Assembly: GCA_963792705.1 (NCBI GenBank)
Contig: CAWBXD010000002.1
Coordinates: 280,443-344,442 of the forward strand
DNA length: 64,000 bases
Reading direction: 5' to 3'
Origin: JBBQVS01 sp963792705
GTDB lineage: Bacteria > Chloroflexota > Ktedonobacteria > Ktedonobacterales > Ktedonobacteraceae
This document shows, in pieces, positions 1 through 8,814 of the stretch. Position 1 is the stretch's first letter, and every line of letters starts with the position of its first letter. Made by a program: the position numbers and the translations under genes. The notes under the pieces are model-generated. The model did not search any database. It was not told where the DNA came from and saw nothing but the letters and a program-made list of their open reading frames with translations.

Positions 1-569
1 TCAAATTGTTCTGGTGCCATATAGTAGGGTGAACCAATCGAGTTGACGTACTTGGTTTTCTGTGTCTCTAAAAAGACTGCGATACCAAAATCAGCGATGA
101 GTGCCTCATTTTTCGCGTTGAACAGAATATTTTCTGGCTTGAGGTCACGATGCACAATCTGTTGCTCATGTACATAATGGAGTGCCTGCCCAACTTGTGT
201 AAGAATATTTAACGCCTCTTGTTGTGGTAAAGGATTGGGAAGATGCCGTTGAATGTGTTTCCGTAGTGAACCATTGGGAGCAAATTCAGCAATGAAGTAT
301 GGAAATCCCTCCTCGATACCTAAATCGTAGATAGACAGAATGTTGGGATGCTTAGATATTTCTAGCAGGCGTGCCTCTTGTAAAAAGTTCTCACGCTCTT
401 CTTGCGACCCCAGGTAGGTAAGATGCATAACTTTGATAGCAACCACACGGTTGGGCAGATAGATATGCGTGGCACGATAAATACGCCCAAACGAGCCGCT
501 ATCAAAGAGATCCGTAATGCGGTAGTTGCCAATTTGTTTTCCGACGTAACTGTCTTCGCCTTCTGTCAT
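1..569 (-). CDS. Serine/threonine protein kinase, N-terminal part (runs off left edge)
   Basis: Reading right to left from the ATG at 567-569, the frame stays open to the window edge, giving 189 residues. They form a Hanks-type kinase: glycine loop DSGSFGRIY (23-31), ATP-anchoring Lys46 in AIKVM, alpha-C Glu66, HRDLKPEN at 140-147, DFG at 160-162 and MAPEQ at 184-188. All catalytic residues are present, so it should be active. It starts directly with the kinase fold, without the zinc ribbon seen in the kinase at 5829. The C-lobe and any TPR, sensor or membrane part lie outside the window. It follows acnA in the same direction but behind a strong hairpin, so it is probably its own transcription unit. 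Confidence 0.93.
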   Translation of the reverse strand, partial: MTEGEDSYVGKQIGNYRITDLFDSGSFGRIYRATHIYLPNRVVAIKVMHLTYLGSQEERENFLQEARLLEISKHPNILSIYDLGIEEGFPYFIAEFAPNGSLRKHIQRHLPNPLPQQEALNILTQVGQALHYVHEQQIVHRDLKPENILFNAKNEALIADFGIAVFLETQKTKYVNSIGSPYYMAPEQF

Positions 570-750
570 AGCGCATGTTCCTTGCTCTTCTATATGTGTT
601 GCACGGTAGTACAACAAAAGCGATTGTATGTAACCAATGCATGTGCAAGAGAGACATTAAGAAGCATTCCTATACAATAAGACGTGGTGGAAGGATAAAA
701 ATAAAGCGTTTATGTATGTGCGAATGGTGTAAGTGTTTCTCAGCGTTTGC

Positions 751-780
751 ATTATAGCATATGATAGTTGACAGTAAAAA
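751..780 (-). promoter_or_regulatory. Possible promoter of the left-edge kinase
   Basis: On the minus strand a perfect -10 box TATAAT lies at 756-751, about 180 bases upstream of the kinase start. A weak -35 (TTTACT) 16 bases further up would overlap the acnA terminator palindrome. The -10 is seen directly; its use is inferred. Confidence 0.35.
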
Positions 781-834
781 AGAGGGAATGGATACGATGT
801 ATTGTATCCATTCCCTCTTTTTTACTGTCAACTA
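765..834. terminator. Perfect 31-bp-arm palindrome, acnA terminator
   Basis: Arms 765-795 and 804-834 are exact reverse complements around an 8-base loop. The right arm begins exactly at the acnA stop codon TAG (834-832). A run of six A/T inside each arm gives an intrinsic-terminator character in both directions. It separates acnA from the downstream kinase gene. Confidence 0.8.
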
Positions 835-3678
835 GCCCTTCATCAGCCTTCTTAAGACGGTTGGTAGAATACCACCGTTCTCATAGTAGGTTACGTCGAT
901 GGGACTATCCAGACGCGCTATCGTTTGGAAGCTAAAGGTCGAGCCATCTTCGCGTGTGGCTTTAACGGTCACTTCCTGGCGTGGCTTCAAGCCCTGCTCG
1001 ATGCCTTCAATATCATAAGTTTCATGACCCGTGAGGTTAAGCGACTCTTTGCTTTCACCCTGCTTGAATTGCAATGGTAGAATACCCATGCCGACAAGGT
1101 TACTACGGTGAATGCGCTCGAAGCTTTCAGCGATAGCGGCTCGCACACCTAGCAGCAAGGGACCCTTTGCCGCCCAGTCACGCGAACTACCGGAGCCATA
1201 CTCTTTGCCAGCAATCACGATCAGAGGCACACCATCTTGCTGGTAGCGCACCGATGCATCGTAGATCGTCGTCTGCTCGCCTTCGGGCAGGTGGACCGTG
1301 TAGTAGCCTTCCTTATCGGTTAGCTTATTATGCAAGCGGATATTGCCAAAGGTACCGCGCACCATCACCTCGTGATTACCACGACGCGCTCCATAAGTAT
1401 TGAAGTCACGCTTCTGCACACCCTTCTCCAGCAGGTATTTTCCAGCAGGGCTAGTGGGCGAGAAGTTGCCAGCAGGCGAGATGTGATCGGTTGTAATGGA
1501 GTCGTCAACCATGACCAGCACTTTTGCATTGTGAATATCCTTGACTGGCTCGATGGTATCCGAGATGTTCTGGAAGAATGGCGGCTCCTGCACATACGTT
1601 GAGTTGGTGTCCCACTCGAACAGGGCACCAGTTGAATTTGTGAGTGCTTGCCAGTGCTCGTCACCATCAAAGACGTGCGCGTAGTTTTGCTCGAACATCT
1701 CTGGCGAGAGCGAATGAGCAACCACATCGCGTACCTCTTCCTGCGTGGGCCAGAGGTCTTTCAAGTAAACGCTATCTCCATTAATATCGGTACCCACTGG
1801 GTCTTTCGTCAGGTCGATATCAACGGTTCCAGCAAGGGCATACGCGACCACAAGTGGTGGTGATGCCAAGAAACTTGCACGTACCTGCGGGTGAATACGT
1901 CCCTCAAAGTTACGGTTGCCGCTCAAGACAGCCGCGACAATCAGGTCGTTGTCCTGTACTGCTTCTGCAACTGGTTCCGACAACGGACCGCTATTCCCGA
2001 TGCAAGTGGTACAACCGTAGCCAACAAGATGGAACCGTAGTGCCTCAAGATAAGAGAGCAATTCGGCGTTCTTGAGATAATCAACAACGGCGCGTGACCC
2101 CGGAGCAAGACTTGTCTTGACCGTAGGCTTGACCGAAAGACCACGCTCGACGGCATGTTTGGCAACCAGTCCCGCTGCCACCATTACAGATGGGTTAGAT
2201 GTATTGGTACAACTTGTGATGGCTGCAATGGCAACGGACCCATTCGTCATATGTGACTGTGAGCCATTCATTTCGACTAAGACATCTTTTCGATGCCCAT
2301 TCTGTCCATTCGTACTCTTCCCATTTCCGTTTGTCTGTGCGGTAGTAAGTTTTTTCTTGGCATCTTCCTTTTGCACCACGGGGTCGGTCTGGCCCTGTAT
2401 ATCGCCCTCGCCTAGATAGCGATTGACCGCATCTTCCGATGTTATCTCGTCCTTCGCCTCTTGGAAACGATCAGCATAGGCAGCACGGAAAGCCTGCCCT
2501 AGATTTTGCATGGGCACACGATCTTGCGGACGGCGTGGACCAGCTAAGCTTGGCTCAATCGCGGCAAGATTCAGTTCGAGCAGATCATCAAAATGTGGCT
2601 CTGGCGAATCGTCTGTGCGGAACAGTCCTTGCGCTTTTGTGTAGTGCTCAACCAATTCAATCAATTTCGCATCGCGCCCAGTATCATGTAGGTAGCGTAG
2701 TGTCTCAGCGTCAACAGGGAAAAGGGTTGCGGTGGCACCAAATTCTGGTGACATGTTGGCGATGGTAGCACGGTCGGCTAACGGGAGATGGCTCAAGCCA
2801 GGACCAGTGAATTCAACAAATTTACCGACAACGCCACGCTTACGCAGCATCTGTGTCACAGTCAATACAAGGTCTGTCGCGGTTGTGCCCTCTGACAAGG
2901 CACCTGTCAACCGCACACCAATAACTTCTGGCGAGAGGAGGTACAAGGGTTGACCAAGCAGTACCGCCTCTGCTTCAATACCGCCGACGCCCCAACCGAG
3001 AACACCCAAACCGTTAATCATTGTTGTATGTGAGTCGGTGCCAACAAGAGTATCGGGATAGGCAACTGTCTCGCCATCTTCATCCTTTGTCAAAACAACA
3101 TGAGCAAGGTATTCAAGGTTAACTTGATGGACAATTCCTGTACCAGGAGGCACAACACGAAAATTATTGAATGCCTGCTGCGCCCAACGGAGCAATGCAT
3201 AGCGTTCGCTGTTACGCTCATACTCACGTTCAACATTATGCTCAAAGGCCAATGTTGAACCGAACGAGTCAACCTGAACCGAGTGATCAATGACGAGATC
3301 TGCTGGCACAAGTGGATTGATCTTTTGAGGATCTCCACCAATGCGAGCCACGGCAGAGCGCATTGCTGCGAGGTCCGCCACCGCTGGCACGCCTGTAAAG
3401 TCCTGCAACAGGACGCGCCCAGCCATGAAGGGATATTCAGCTTCAGAGGTCGAAGCATGTCCAGGAGTCCAACGTGCCAGAGAAAGTACATCGTCTTCGG
3501 AAACTAGTTCTCCACCAGCATTACGCAACAGGTTCTCTAACACAATCCTAATAGTGAAAGGCAAGCGGTCAAGGTTTTGAATGCCCTTTTCGGCAAGAGT
3601 AGCTATTTTATAGTAGGTAATTTTGCCATAAGCACCCTCAAGACTTGAGCGTGCGCCAAATACGTCGTTGTACGTCAT
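832..3678 (-). CDS. acnA: Aconitate hydratase A (aconitase)
   Basis: Interconverts citrate and isocitrate in the TCA cycle using a [4Fe-4S] cluster in the cytoplasm. About 948 residues, slightly long for the AcnA/IRP1 family. Cluster ligands are Cys490 (SCTNTS), Cys556 and Cys559 (GCTTCIGNSGPL). The swivel domain carries DDSITTDHISPAG and GSGSSRDWAAKG. The ATG at 3678 is preferred over an upstream in-frame ATG because AGGACC precedes it and the family usually begins near here. A low-complexity N/G/K/Q-rich stretch of about 40 residues (441-480) sits in the linker just before the cluster domain and looks like a lineage-specific insertion. Monocistronic, ending in the palindrome at 765-834. Confidence 0.96.
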   Translation of the reverse strand: MTYNDVFGARSSLEGAYGKITYYKIATLAEKGIQNLDRLPFTIRIVLENLLRNAGGELVSEDDVLSLARWTPGHASTSEAEYPFMAGRVLLQDFTGVPAVADLAAMRSAVARIGGDPQKINPLVPADLVIDHSVQVDSFGSTLAFEHNVEREYERNSERYALLRWAQQAFNNFRVVPPGTGIVHQVNLEYLAHVVLTKDEDGETVAYPDTLVGTDSHTTMINGLGVLGWGVGGIEAEAVLLGQPLYLLSPEVIGVRLTGALSEGTTATDLVLTVTQMLRKRGVVGKFVEFTGPGLSHLPLADRATIANMSPEFGATATLFPVDAETLRYLHDTGRDAKLIELVEHYTKAQGLFRTDDSPEPHFDDLLELNLAAIEPSLAGPRRPQDRVPMQNLGQAFRAAYADRFQEAKDEITSEDAVNRYLGEGDIQGQTDPVVQKEDAKKKLTTAQTNGNGKSTNGQNGHRKDVLVEMNGSQSHMTNGSVAIAAITSCTNTSNPSVMVAAGLVAKHAVERGLSVKPTVKTSLAPGSRAVVDYLKNAELLSYLEALRFHLVGYGCTTCIGNSGPLSEPVAEAVQDNDLIVAAVLSGNRNFEGRIHPQVRASFLASPPLVVAYALAGTVDIDLTKDPVGTDINGDSVYLKDLWPTQEEVRDVVAHSLSPEMFEQNYAHVFDGDEHWQALTNSTGALFEWDTNSTYVQEPPFFQNISDTIEPVKDIHNAKVLVMVDDSITTDHISPAGNFSPTSPAGKYLLEKGVQKRDFNTYGARRGNHEVMVRGTFGNIRLHNKLTDKEGYYTVHLPEGEQTTIYDASVRYQQDGVPLIVIAGKEYGSGSSRDWAAKGPLLLGVRAAIAESFERIHRSNLVGMGILPLQFKQGESKESLNLTGHETYDIEGIEQGLKPRQEVTVKATREDGSTFSFQTIARLDSPIDVTYYENGGILPTVLRRLMKG

Positions 3679-3770
3679 AATATGTAGGTCCTTTAAATGA
3701 AGCTGTAGAGAATGGGAAATCATGAGGAGTATATTTCCCGTGCGCTCCATAACAGCAGTTTCTTCTTTAT

Positions 3771-3799
3771 ATTATATAACAAACGAAGGATAGTGATGC
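3771..3799 (-). promoter_or_regulatory. Possible acnA promoter
   Basis: A TATAAT -10 box lies at 3776-3771 on the minus strand, about 95 bases upstream of the acnA start. The -35 region is poor, so the assignment rests on the -10 box and the divergent layout. Confidence 0.35.
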
Positions 3800-3917
3800 C
3801 GACGAAAGTACAAGAAGCGTGACATTTTTCCATAACAAAGCGTCCTATAATCACACTGATAGTAATGATGTAATTTCTTGTAAGTGGTATCAATCCTAAA
3901 GATAGGTGCTTTACATA

Positions 3918-3946
3918 TTGACAAAGTAACACTATTTTCGTTAGAG
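3918..3946 (+). promoter_or_regulatory. Sigma70-type promoter of the TPR/kinase pair
   Basis: TTGACA at 3918-3923 and TTAGAG at 3941-3946 are separated by 17 bases, about 80 bases before the first gene of the tandem pair. The -35 is perfect, the -10 moderate. The intergenic region 3679-4026 otherwise holds only divergent promoter signals. Confidence 0.5.
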
Positions 3947-4026
3947 TAGAGGCACCAACTGCCTGAACAATGTAGAAGTCACAAAGAATGTGCGGGACCG
4001 ACTGGGAAGAGGAAAGGCGTCATGTC

Positions 4027-5748
4027 ATGGGGCAATGTTTAAATAAAAAAGAATGTGGTTTTCAAAACCGCGATAAGGCTCGCTTCTGCGCTCGTTGTGG
4101 TATTCCATTACAGGGAGCGTTTCTACTTGGTCGCTATGAAGTGTCTACACTTACAGGCAAGGACCGCAATATCGTCACACTTCATGCAATTGATCGCCAT
4201 ACGAATCAGGCAGTAACAGTACGCGCCCTTGTGCCACGCGAAACAAAGTCTGAAGAACGTGAAAACTTTTTACAGGATGCTGAACTAGCGGCCTCGTTTT
4301 CCGCGAATATTGACGATCCTCATAGTATTCGTGTCATTGATTATGGACAAGACGGACCGGTGGCTTTCCTGGTAAAATCAGAGCAGATGGCAACCGAGAG
4401 TGACTCCGCGCGTCCACATATTGTTGCACGGATAGGAGGAGATGTCGTGCAGCGTATTCCAGCAAAGGCGACACCTCTTCCCGCGATACACTCTGACATG
4501 TTGGAGGACGAAGAAGCACTCACGCAGCTAAGAATGGTTATTCCATCCGTTAAAAATGGGCACGAAGCACCAGTAATAGCGGCCCACTTCGTAATACCTC
4601 CTCAGTCGCACACTGATTGGTTAGCTGAGGGAAATCGCGCTTACGCACTTGGGCAGTATGAGGAGGCACGTACAGCATATGAGAAAGCCTCTGCCTCTGA
4701 TGTAACCTCGGTTGATGCGTGGAGTGGTAAGGCAATTGTATTATTTCACCTGGGACATCCTGAAGAGTCGCTAGCAGCCTATGACCACGCACTTTCGCTG
4801 CAACCAAATAATCCTGAATTATGGACTGCTCGCGCAAGTGTTCTCCATGAACTACGCCGCTTTGACGAAGAGATGTATTGTTACGATCAAGCACTCACGT
4901 TTGACGCGAATTATGTGTATGCATGGAGCGGAAGAGGAATGGCGTTCGCAGAGCAAGGGAATACAGAGGAAGCACTTTTTGCCTTTGACCGCGCCCTCCT
5001 GCTTGATCCACAACAAAGTGTCATCTGGCAAGCAATGAGCGACACGTTGTACGCGCTACAGCGCTACGATGAGGCACTTATTGCAATTGACCGTGCATTA
5101 GAATTAAACACGAATGGAGCGTCCTTGTGGGACACGAAGGGCAACATTCTACGCCGCATGAAGCAGCCAGGACAGGCATTGCCAATGCATGAGCGAGCCA
5201 CGTTGCTCGATCCCCAGAACGCGACAGCGTGGTTTGACCGTGCCAATGATCTGCGTGACCTACGACGTTTCGCCGAGGCGTTGGCCGTCTACGATCAAGC
5301 ACTCAATCTTGACCCAACATTAGCAGGCGCGTGGTATAATCGAGGAAATGTTCTTGCCGCGCTACGTATGTATGAAGATGCATTAGAATCGTATGACAGT
5401 GCCCTGAAATATGACGATGGACTGATTTCTGCCTGGTATAACAAGGGAAGCTTGCTACATGAGCTAAAACGTCATGAAGCTGCGCTTTTCGCTTTTGACC
5501 GCGCTCTAGGTATTGATGTACACTATATAGCAGCATGGAATAACAAGGGCTTAGCTCTCTTTGCACTCGGGAGGATGGATGAGGCATTAGCAGCACTCGA
5601 TCAGGCAACATCGTTTGCGCCAGACGAACCAGATGCCTGGTACAATAAGGCAGTTGTCCTTGAGAAATTGGGAAGGAAGCAAGAAGCCCAAACGTGTCAG
5701 GAATGGGCACGTTCATTAGAACAACATATGCGACCTATTGAAGCATAA
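4027..5748 (+). CDS. Zinc-ribbon, degenerate kinase-lobe, TPR protein
   Basis: 573 residues. Cys4, Cys10, Cys21 and Cys24 form a zinc ribbon. Residues 33-118 align with the N-lobe of the kinase encoded next door, but the ATP-binding Lys at position 66 is Arg (VTVRAL) and the alpha-C Glu84 is Asp. The HRD loop, DFG and whole C-lobe are absent. After a linker, eleven TPR units (about 199-572, typically xxAWYNKGxxL...) fill the rest. The ATG at 4027 is chosen over one 39 bases upstream: GAGGAAAGG precedes it and the ribbon then lines up with the paralogue. No membrane segment. Likely a non-catalytic scaffold derived by duplication of the neighbouring kinase, 80 bases upstream of it and probably co-transcribed. 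The partner is unknown. Confidence 0.88.
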   Translation: MGQCLNKKECGFQNRDKARFCARCGIPLQGAFLLGRYEVSTLTGKDRNIVTLHAIDRHTNQAVTVRALVPRETKSEERENFLQDAELAASFSANIDDPHSIRVIDYGQDGPVAFLVKSEQMATESDSARPHIVARIGGDVVQRIPAKATPLPAIHSDMLEDEEALTQLRMVIPSVKNGHEAPVIAAHFVIPPQSHTDWLAEGNRAYALGQYEEARTAYEKASASDVTSVDAWSGKAIVLFHLGHPEESLAAYDHALSLQPNNPELWTARASVLHELRRFDEEMYCYDQALTFDANYVYAWSGRGMAFAEQGNTEEALFAFDRALLLDPQQSVIWQAMSDTLYALQRYDEALIAIDRALELNTNGASLWDTKGNILRRMKQPGQALPMHERATLLDPQNATAWFDRANDLRDLRRFAEALAVYDQALNLDPTLAGAWYNRGNVLAALRMYEDALESYDSALKYDDGLISAWYNKGSLLHELKRHEAALFAFDRALGIDVHYIAAWNNKGLALFALGRMDEALAALDQATSFAPDEPDAWYNKAVVLEKLGRKQEAQTCQEWARSLEQHMRPIEA

Positions 5749-5828
5749 GTACATTTTATGAAATAATTTATGGTATTGAAGGTTTCTCTATAGCAAGAAG
5801 GGATTAGCCCTATGACTCGGAGGAGGGA

Positions 5829-7613
5829 ATGCGACGCTGCGCCGATCTTGTAGACTGCGGATATGACAATCGGGACAGCGATCTGTTTTGTCGAGCATGT
5901 GCATTGCCGCTATTAGATACCTCCCTGGCAGGGCGATATCTTGTTGAAGCGTTATTGAGTAAGGGCGGATACGCGGCAGTTTTTCGTGGAATAGACCAAA
6001 ATCTTTCGCGCCACATTGCTATCAAGGTGCTGTTACCAAGTAAAACTACATCAAACGAACGAGACCATTTCTTACGAGAAGCCAGAATTGCGGCTGCGTT
6101 GGATCACCCCAATATTGCACCGATCCTGGACTATGGGAAGGATGGTCTAAATGTGCATGGGCGAGACGGTGTCGTGTTTCTCGTCATGCCACTTTACACG
6201 GCTGGTTCGCTTCGTACTCGTTTAGCACAGGTCAAGGGACCCATGCCCGCACCAGAAACAGTACAAAATCTTCATCAACTGGCACAGGCACTTCACTATG
6301 CTCATACCCGTCAGCGGCCAGTTATTCACCGTGATATCAAGCCCGAAAATATTTTAATTCACCAGGAAGACCATCGACTGGTCATCACAGACTTTGGGAT
6401 TGCACGCTCACTAGAGCCAGGAGCACGAGTGGGCAAGACGGTTACTGTACGTGGTACCGTCGGTTATATGGCACCGGAGCAAACGACTGGTGTTGTTGAC
6501 CCACGCAGCGATCAATATGGAAGTGCTATTGTCCTCTATGAAATGCTAACTGGCTATCATCCTCTTGATCCAGTCGGCGGAAATATTCCTACGGTCTCGG
6601 CACTCAACGCCGAACTACCAACGGCTCTTGATGCAGTGTTACAACGAGCACTCGCGTCACGGCCAGAGGACCGCTATGCTGATATGCTAGAATTTATGTA
6701 CGCTTTTGATGTGGCCTGTCGTCCTACATCCACGGTAAAAATACGTGTTCCAGCACAAAATCAGTCTGAGCCACGCACACCACCTGCTGTACGTGGTGCT
6801 ACCAGCTCTTCGTTATCTGTTGCTCCTAATGGCACAGGCAAAAGTCCTGCAAGCAATGGGAACTATATATCGAGGGCGGTGCCTAATACGGGTAATGTAC
6901 GCGATAGATGTCGTGAGGGAGATCAGTTTCTCAAACAACAGCACTATTCGCAAGCATTACAAGCGTATGAAGAGGCACTACGAATTGACCCACGCAACTT
7001 CTATGCATGGAATGGTAAGGGTACAGCTCTCTATAATCAAGGCAATTATCGTAAGGCGCTTGAGGCATATCAACGCGCAACCGAAATCGACTCGAATAAT
7101 GCCGTTGTATGGGTCAGTGCAGGTCTAGTTCTCAACCGTTTGCAACGCTATCAACAGGCACTTGTGCATTTTGAACGCGCATTGAATATTGATAAAATAT
7201 ACGTTGCGGCATGGAACGGCAAGGCCGATGCACAACTTGACATGAATATGCCTTCTGACGCCCTCTCGTCCTATGAGCAAGCATTGACGATTGATCCAAA
7301 GAGCTTTCAGGCGTGGAATGGTTTGGGGAACGCTCGCTCTTGCTTGAGGGATTTCAACGGTGCCGTCGATGCCTATACACGTGCATTGCTCGTCAATCCG
7401 CGTAGTGCGGTAGCATGGTGCAATAAAGCTGAGGCACTTATTCGCCTCGGTCATAACCGTGCCGCCCTCGATGCCCTCAACGAAGCCACCGAGATGGACA
7501 AAAGCTATGCCCGTGCGTGGACACTTAAAGCCGATGTCTACGAGGCACTTGGGAATCCACAAGAGGCGCAAAAAGCACGCAGACGAGTCAGGCCGTGGGG
7601 TCTATTAAATTAA
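5829..7613 (+). CDS. Zinc-ribbon Ser/Thr protein kinase with C-terminal TPRs
   Basis: 594 residues, soluble. Zinc ribbon Cys4-x5-Cys10-x10-Cys21-x2-Cys24, then a complete Hanks-type kinase: degenerate glycine loop SKGGYAAVF, Lys66 in AIKVL, Glu84, HRDIKPEN at 167-174, DFG at 188-190, MAPEQ at 214-218. A flexible Ser/Pro/Asn-rich linker (about 300-355) leads to seven TPR units (about 357-590). GGAGG sits 5 bases before the ATG. The architecture suggests TPR-mediated substrate or partner binding with phosphotransfer by the kinase. Together with the upstream pseudokinase-TPR paralogue it may form a kinase/scaffold pair; this is inferred. Ends at a palindrome shared with the convergent permease gene. 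Confidence 0.93.
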   Translation: MRRCADLVDCGYDNRDSDLFCRACALPLLDTSLAGRYLVEALLSKGGYAAVFRGIDQNLSRHIAIKVLLPSKTTSNERDHFLREARIAAALDHPNIAPILDYGKDGLNVHGRDGVVFLVMPLYTAGSLRTRLAQVKGPMPAPETVQNLHQLAQALHYAHTRQRPVIHRDIKPENILIHQEDHRLVITDFGIARSLEPGARVGKTVTVRGTVGYMAPEQTTGVVDPRSDQYGSAIVLYEMLTGYHPLDPVGGNIPTVSALNAELPTALDAVLQRALASRPEDRYADMLEFMYAFDVACRPTSTVKIRVPAQNQSEPRTPPAVRGATSSSLSVAPNGTGKSPASNGNYISRAVPNTGNVRDRCREGDQFLKQQHYSQALQAYEEALRIDPRNFYAWNGKGTALYNQGNYRKALEAYQRATEIDSNNAVVWVSAGLVLNRLQRYQQALVHFERALNIDKIYVAAWNGKADAQLDMNMPSDALSSYEQALTIDPKSFQAWNGLGNARSCLRDFNGAVDAYTRALLVNPRSAVAWCNKAEALIRLGHNRAALDALNEATEMDKSYARAWTLKADVYEALGNPQEAQKARRRVRPWGLLN

Positions 7614-7672
7614 CGGAATGGAAATGTTGATGGCACTCATGCATGAGTGCCATCAACATTTCCATTCCGTTA
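7611..7672. terminator. 62-bp perfect palindrome shared by two convergent stop codons
   Basis: Bases 7611-7641 and 7642-7672 are exact reverse complements with no spacer. Each end of the palindrome is precisely the TAA stop of one of the two convergent genes. There is no T-tract, so classical intrinsic termination is less obvious than at 765-834, but a bidirectional terminator or mRNA 3'-end stem is the simplest role. Confidence 0.75.
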
Positions 7673-8776
7673 GCTTGCAATACCACGACGCATCGATAGT
7701 ACACCTAACCCTAACGCCGCCAACGCACATAGCCCTAGTACGAGCACGTCGCGTCCAAAGAGGTCAGAAGAACTATAGAATACCGCTTGCTCTAAAGCGT
7801 GAATGCCATAGGTAAGCGGAACATACGCCGCGATATTCTGCAGAAACAATGGTTCAAACGCAATAACGCCGATGCCACCAGCTAGGAAGAACAGGTAGAT
7901 AGCAATATTGATCGAGATGGCGATTACTGGCTGAGATTTGTGCAGGGCAGCTCCAAGTGCTACCCCTAAGCCTGTACTGAACAGCGCGATCATTGCAAGA
8001 ACGACGATGCTGGTAAGCCAATAGATGCCTTCTGGTCGTGTCCAACCCAGTGCTGCTCCAAGCAGGAAGACCAGCATACCTAACAAAAATGTTGTGATGA
8101 AACCTGCCAGCACCTTCCCAACAATAATTGCGGTATGCGATGTTGGTGAAAGCAACATCTCTTTGACGGTTCGCGTCTCCCATTCACGTGCGGTTGAGAT
8201 GCTACTGGTGACTAATCCTGAAAGGGTTAACAGCAGGATAATTGTTGGCAACACCGCGTATTGAAAGAGTTGCACATCTCGCGCACGTACATCTTGTTCA
8301 TGTACAGTTACTTTGATTGGACTAGTACTTCCCTGAGCTTGGTAAAATTGGGTGATCGCATCCGGCACTGAACGCCGAATGTCGTTGGTAAAATCGAGAT
8401 TCAGGTTGTTAACCTGCACATCCACGGGTGACGAGTCGTGCGCGTTGACACGTTGTGTAAAGTCGCTCGGAATGGTGATAATCGCAATGACTTGAATATT
8501 TTTGTACAGAGTCGCAGCTTGCGCTGGTGTAGCATCGGTAACGCGGAATACATCAGCATTATGGAAAATTTGTTGCATCTGTTGCCCCTTTGCACCCTGA
8601 TCCAAGGTGACAAGCGCAACGGGACTTCTTCCTACCGCAACAGCACCAAGTGCTTAAATCAAGAGAAAAGCAATTGGGGGAACAACGGTTGCTGCAATAT
8701 TGCGACGATTGCTCAACCAGACCCGTAAATCTTTTCTTACAATAGCCCAGACCGAGCGAAAAAATGCTAACGTCAT
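7670..8776 (-). pseudogene. ABC-2 type permease interrupted by an in-frame TAA
   Basis: The natural start is the ATG at 8776-8774 with AAGGGGAG upstream. The frame encodes the expected first residues and membrane segment, meets TAA at 8656-8654 (inside the first transmembrane helix), then continues unbroken for about 327 codons. The rest matches the paralogue at 8815: an extracytoplasmic domain (IPSDF, NNLNLDFTNDIRR), then five or so C-terminal membrane helices. Translation could restart at a TTG (8605), giving a 311-residue protein lacking the first helix, probably not a functional exporter subunit. Alternatives are a sequencing error or a recent nonsense mutation. Last gene of the marR-ATPase-permease-permease operon. 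Confidence 0.82.
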
Positions 8777-8814
8777 AACAAAACTCCCCTTCTATGAAAA
8801 ACGCCGATATGACG

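Noticed and set aside
1365..1727. Long antisense open frames inside acnA and other large genes
   Set aside because: They lack ribosome sites and follow the codon shadow of well-supported genes on the other strand.
3720..3932. 70-codon frame in the acnA upstream region
   Set aside because: Occupies the divergent promoter region, no homology recognised and no ribosome site.
7670..8605. A complete 311-residue permease starting at a TTG
   Set aside because: The real start with ribosome site lies at 8776 and the first helix is cut by a stop codon, so it is recorded as an interrupted gene.
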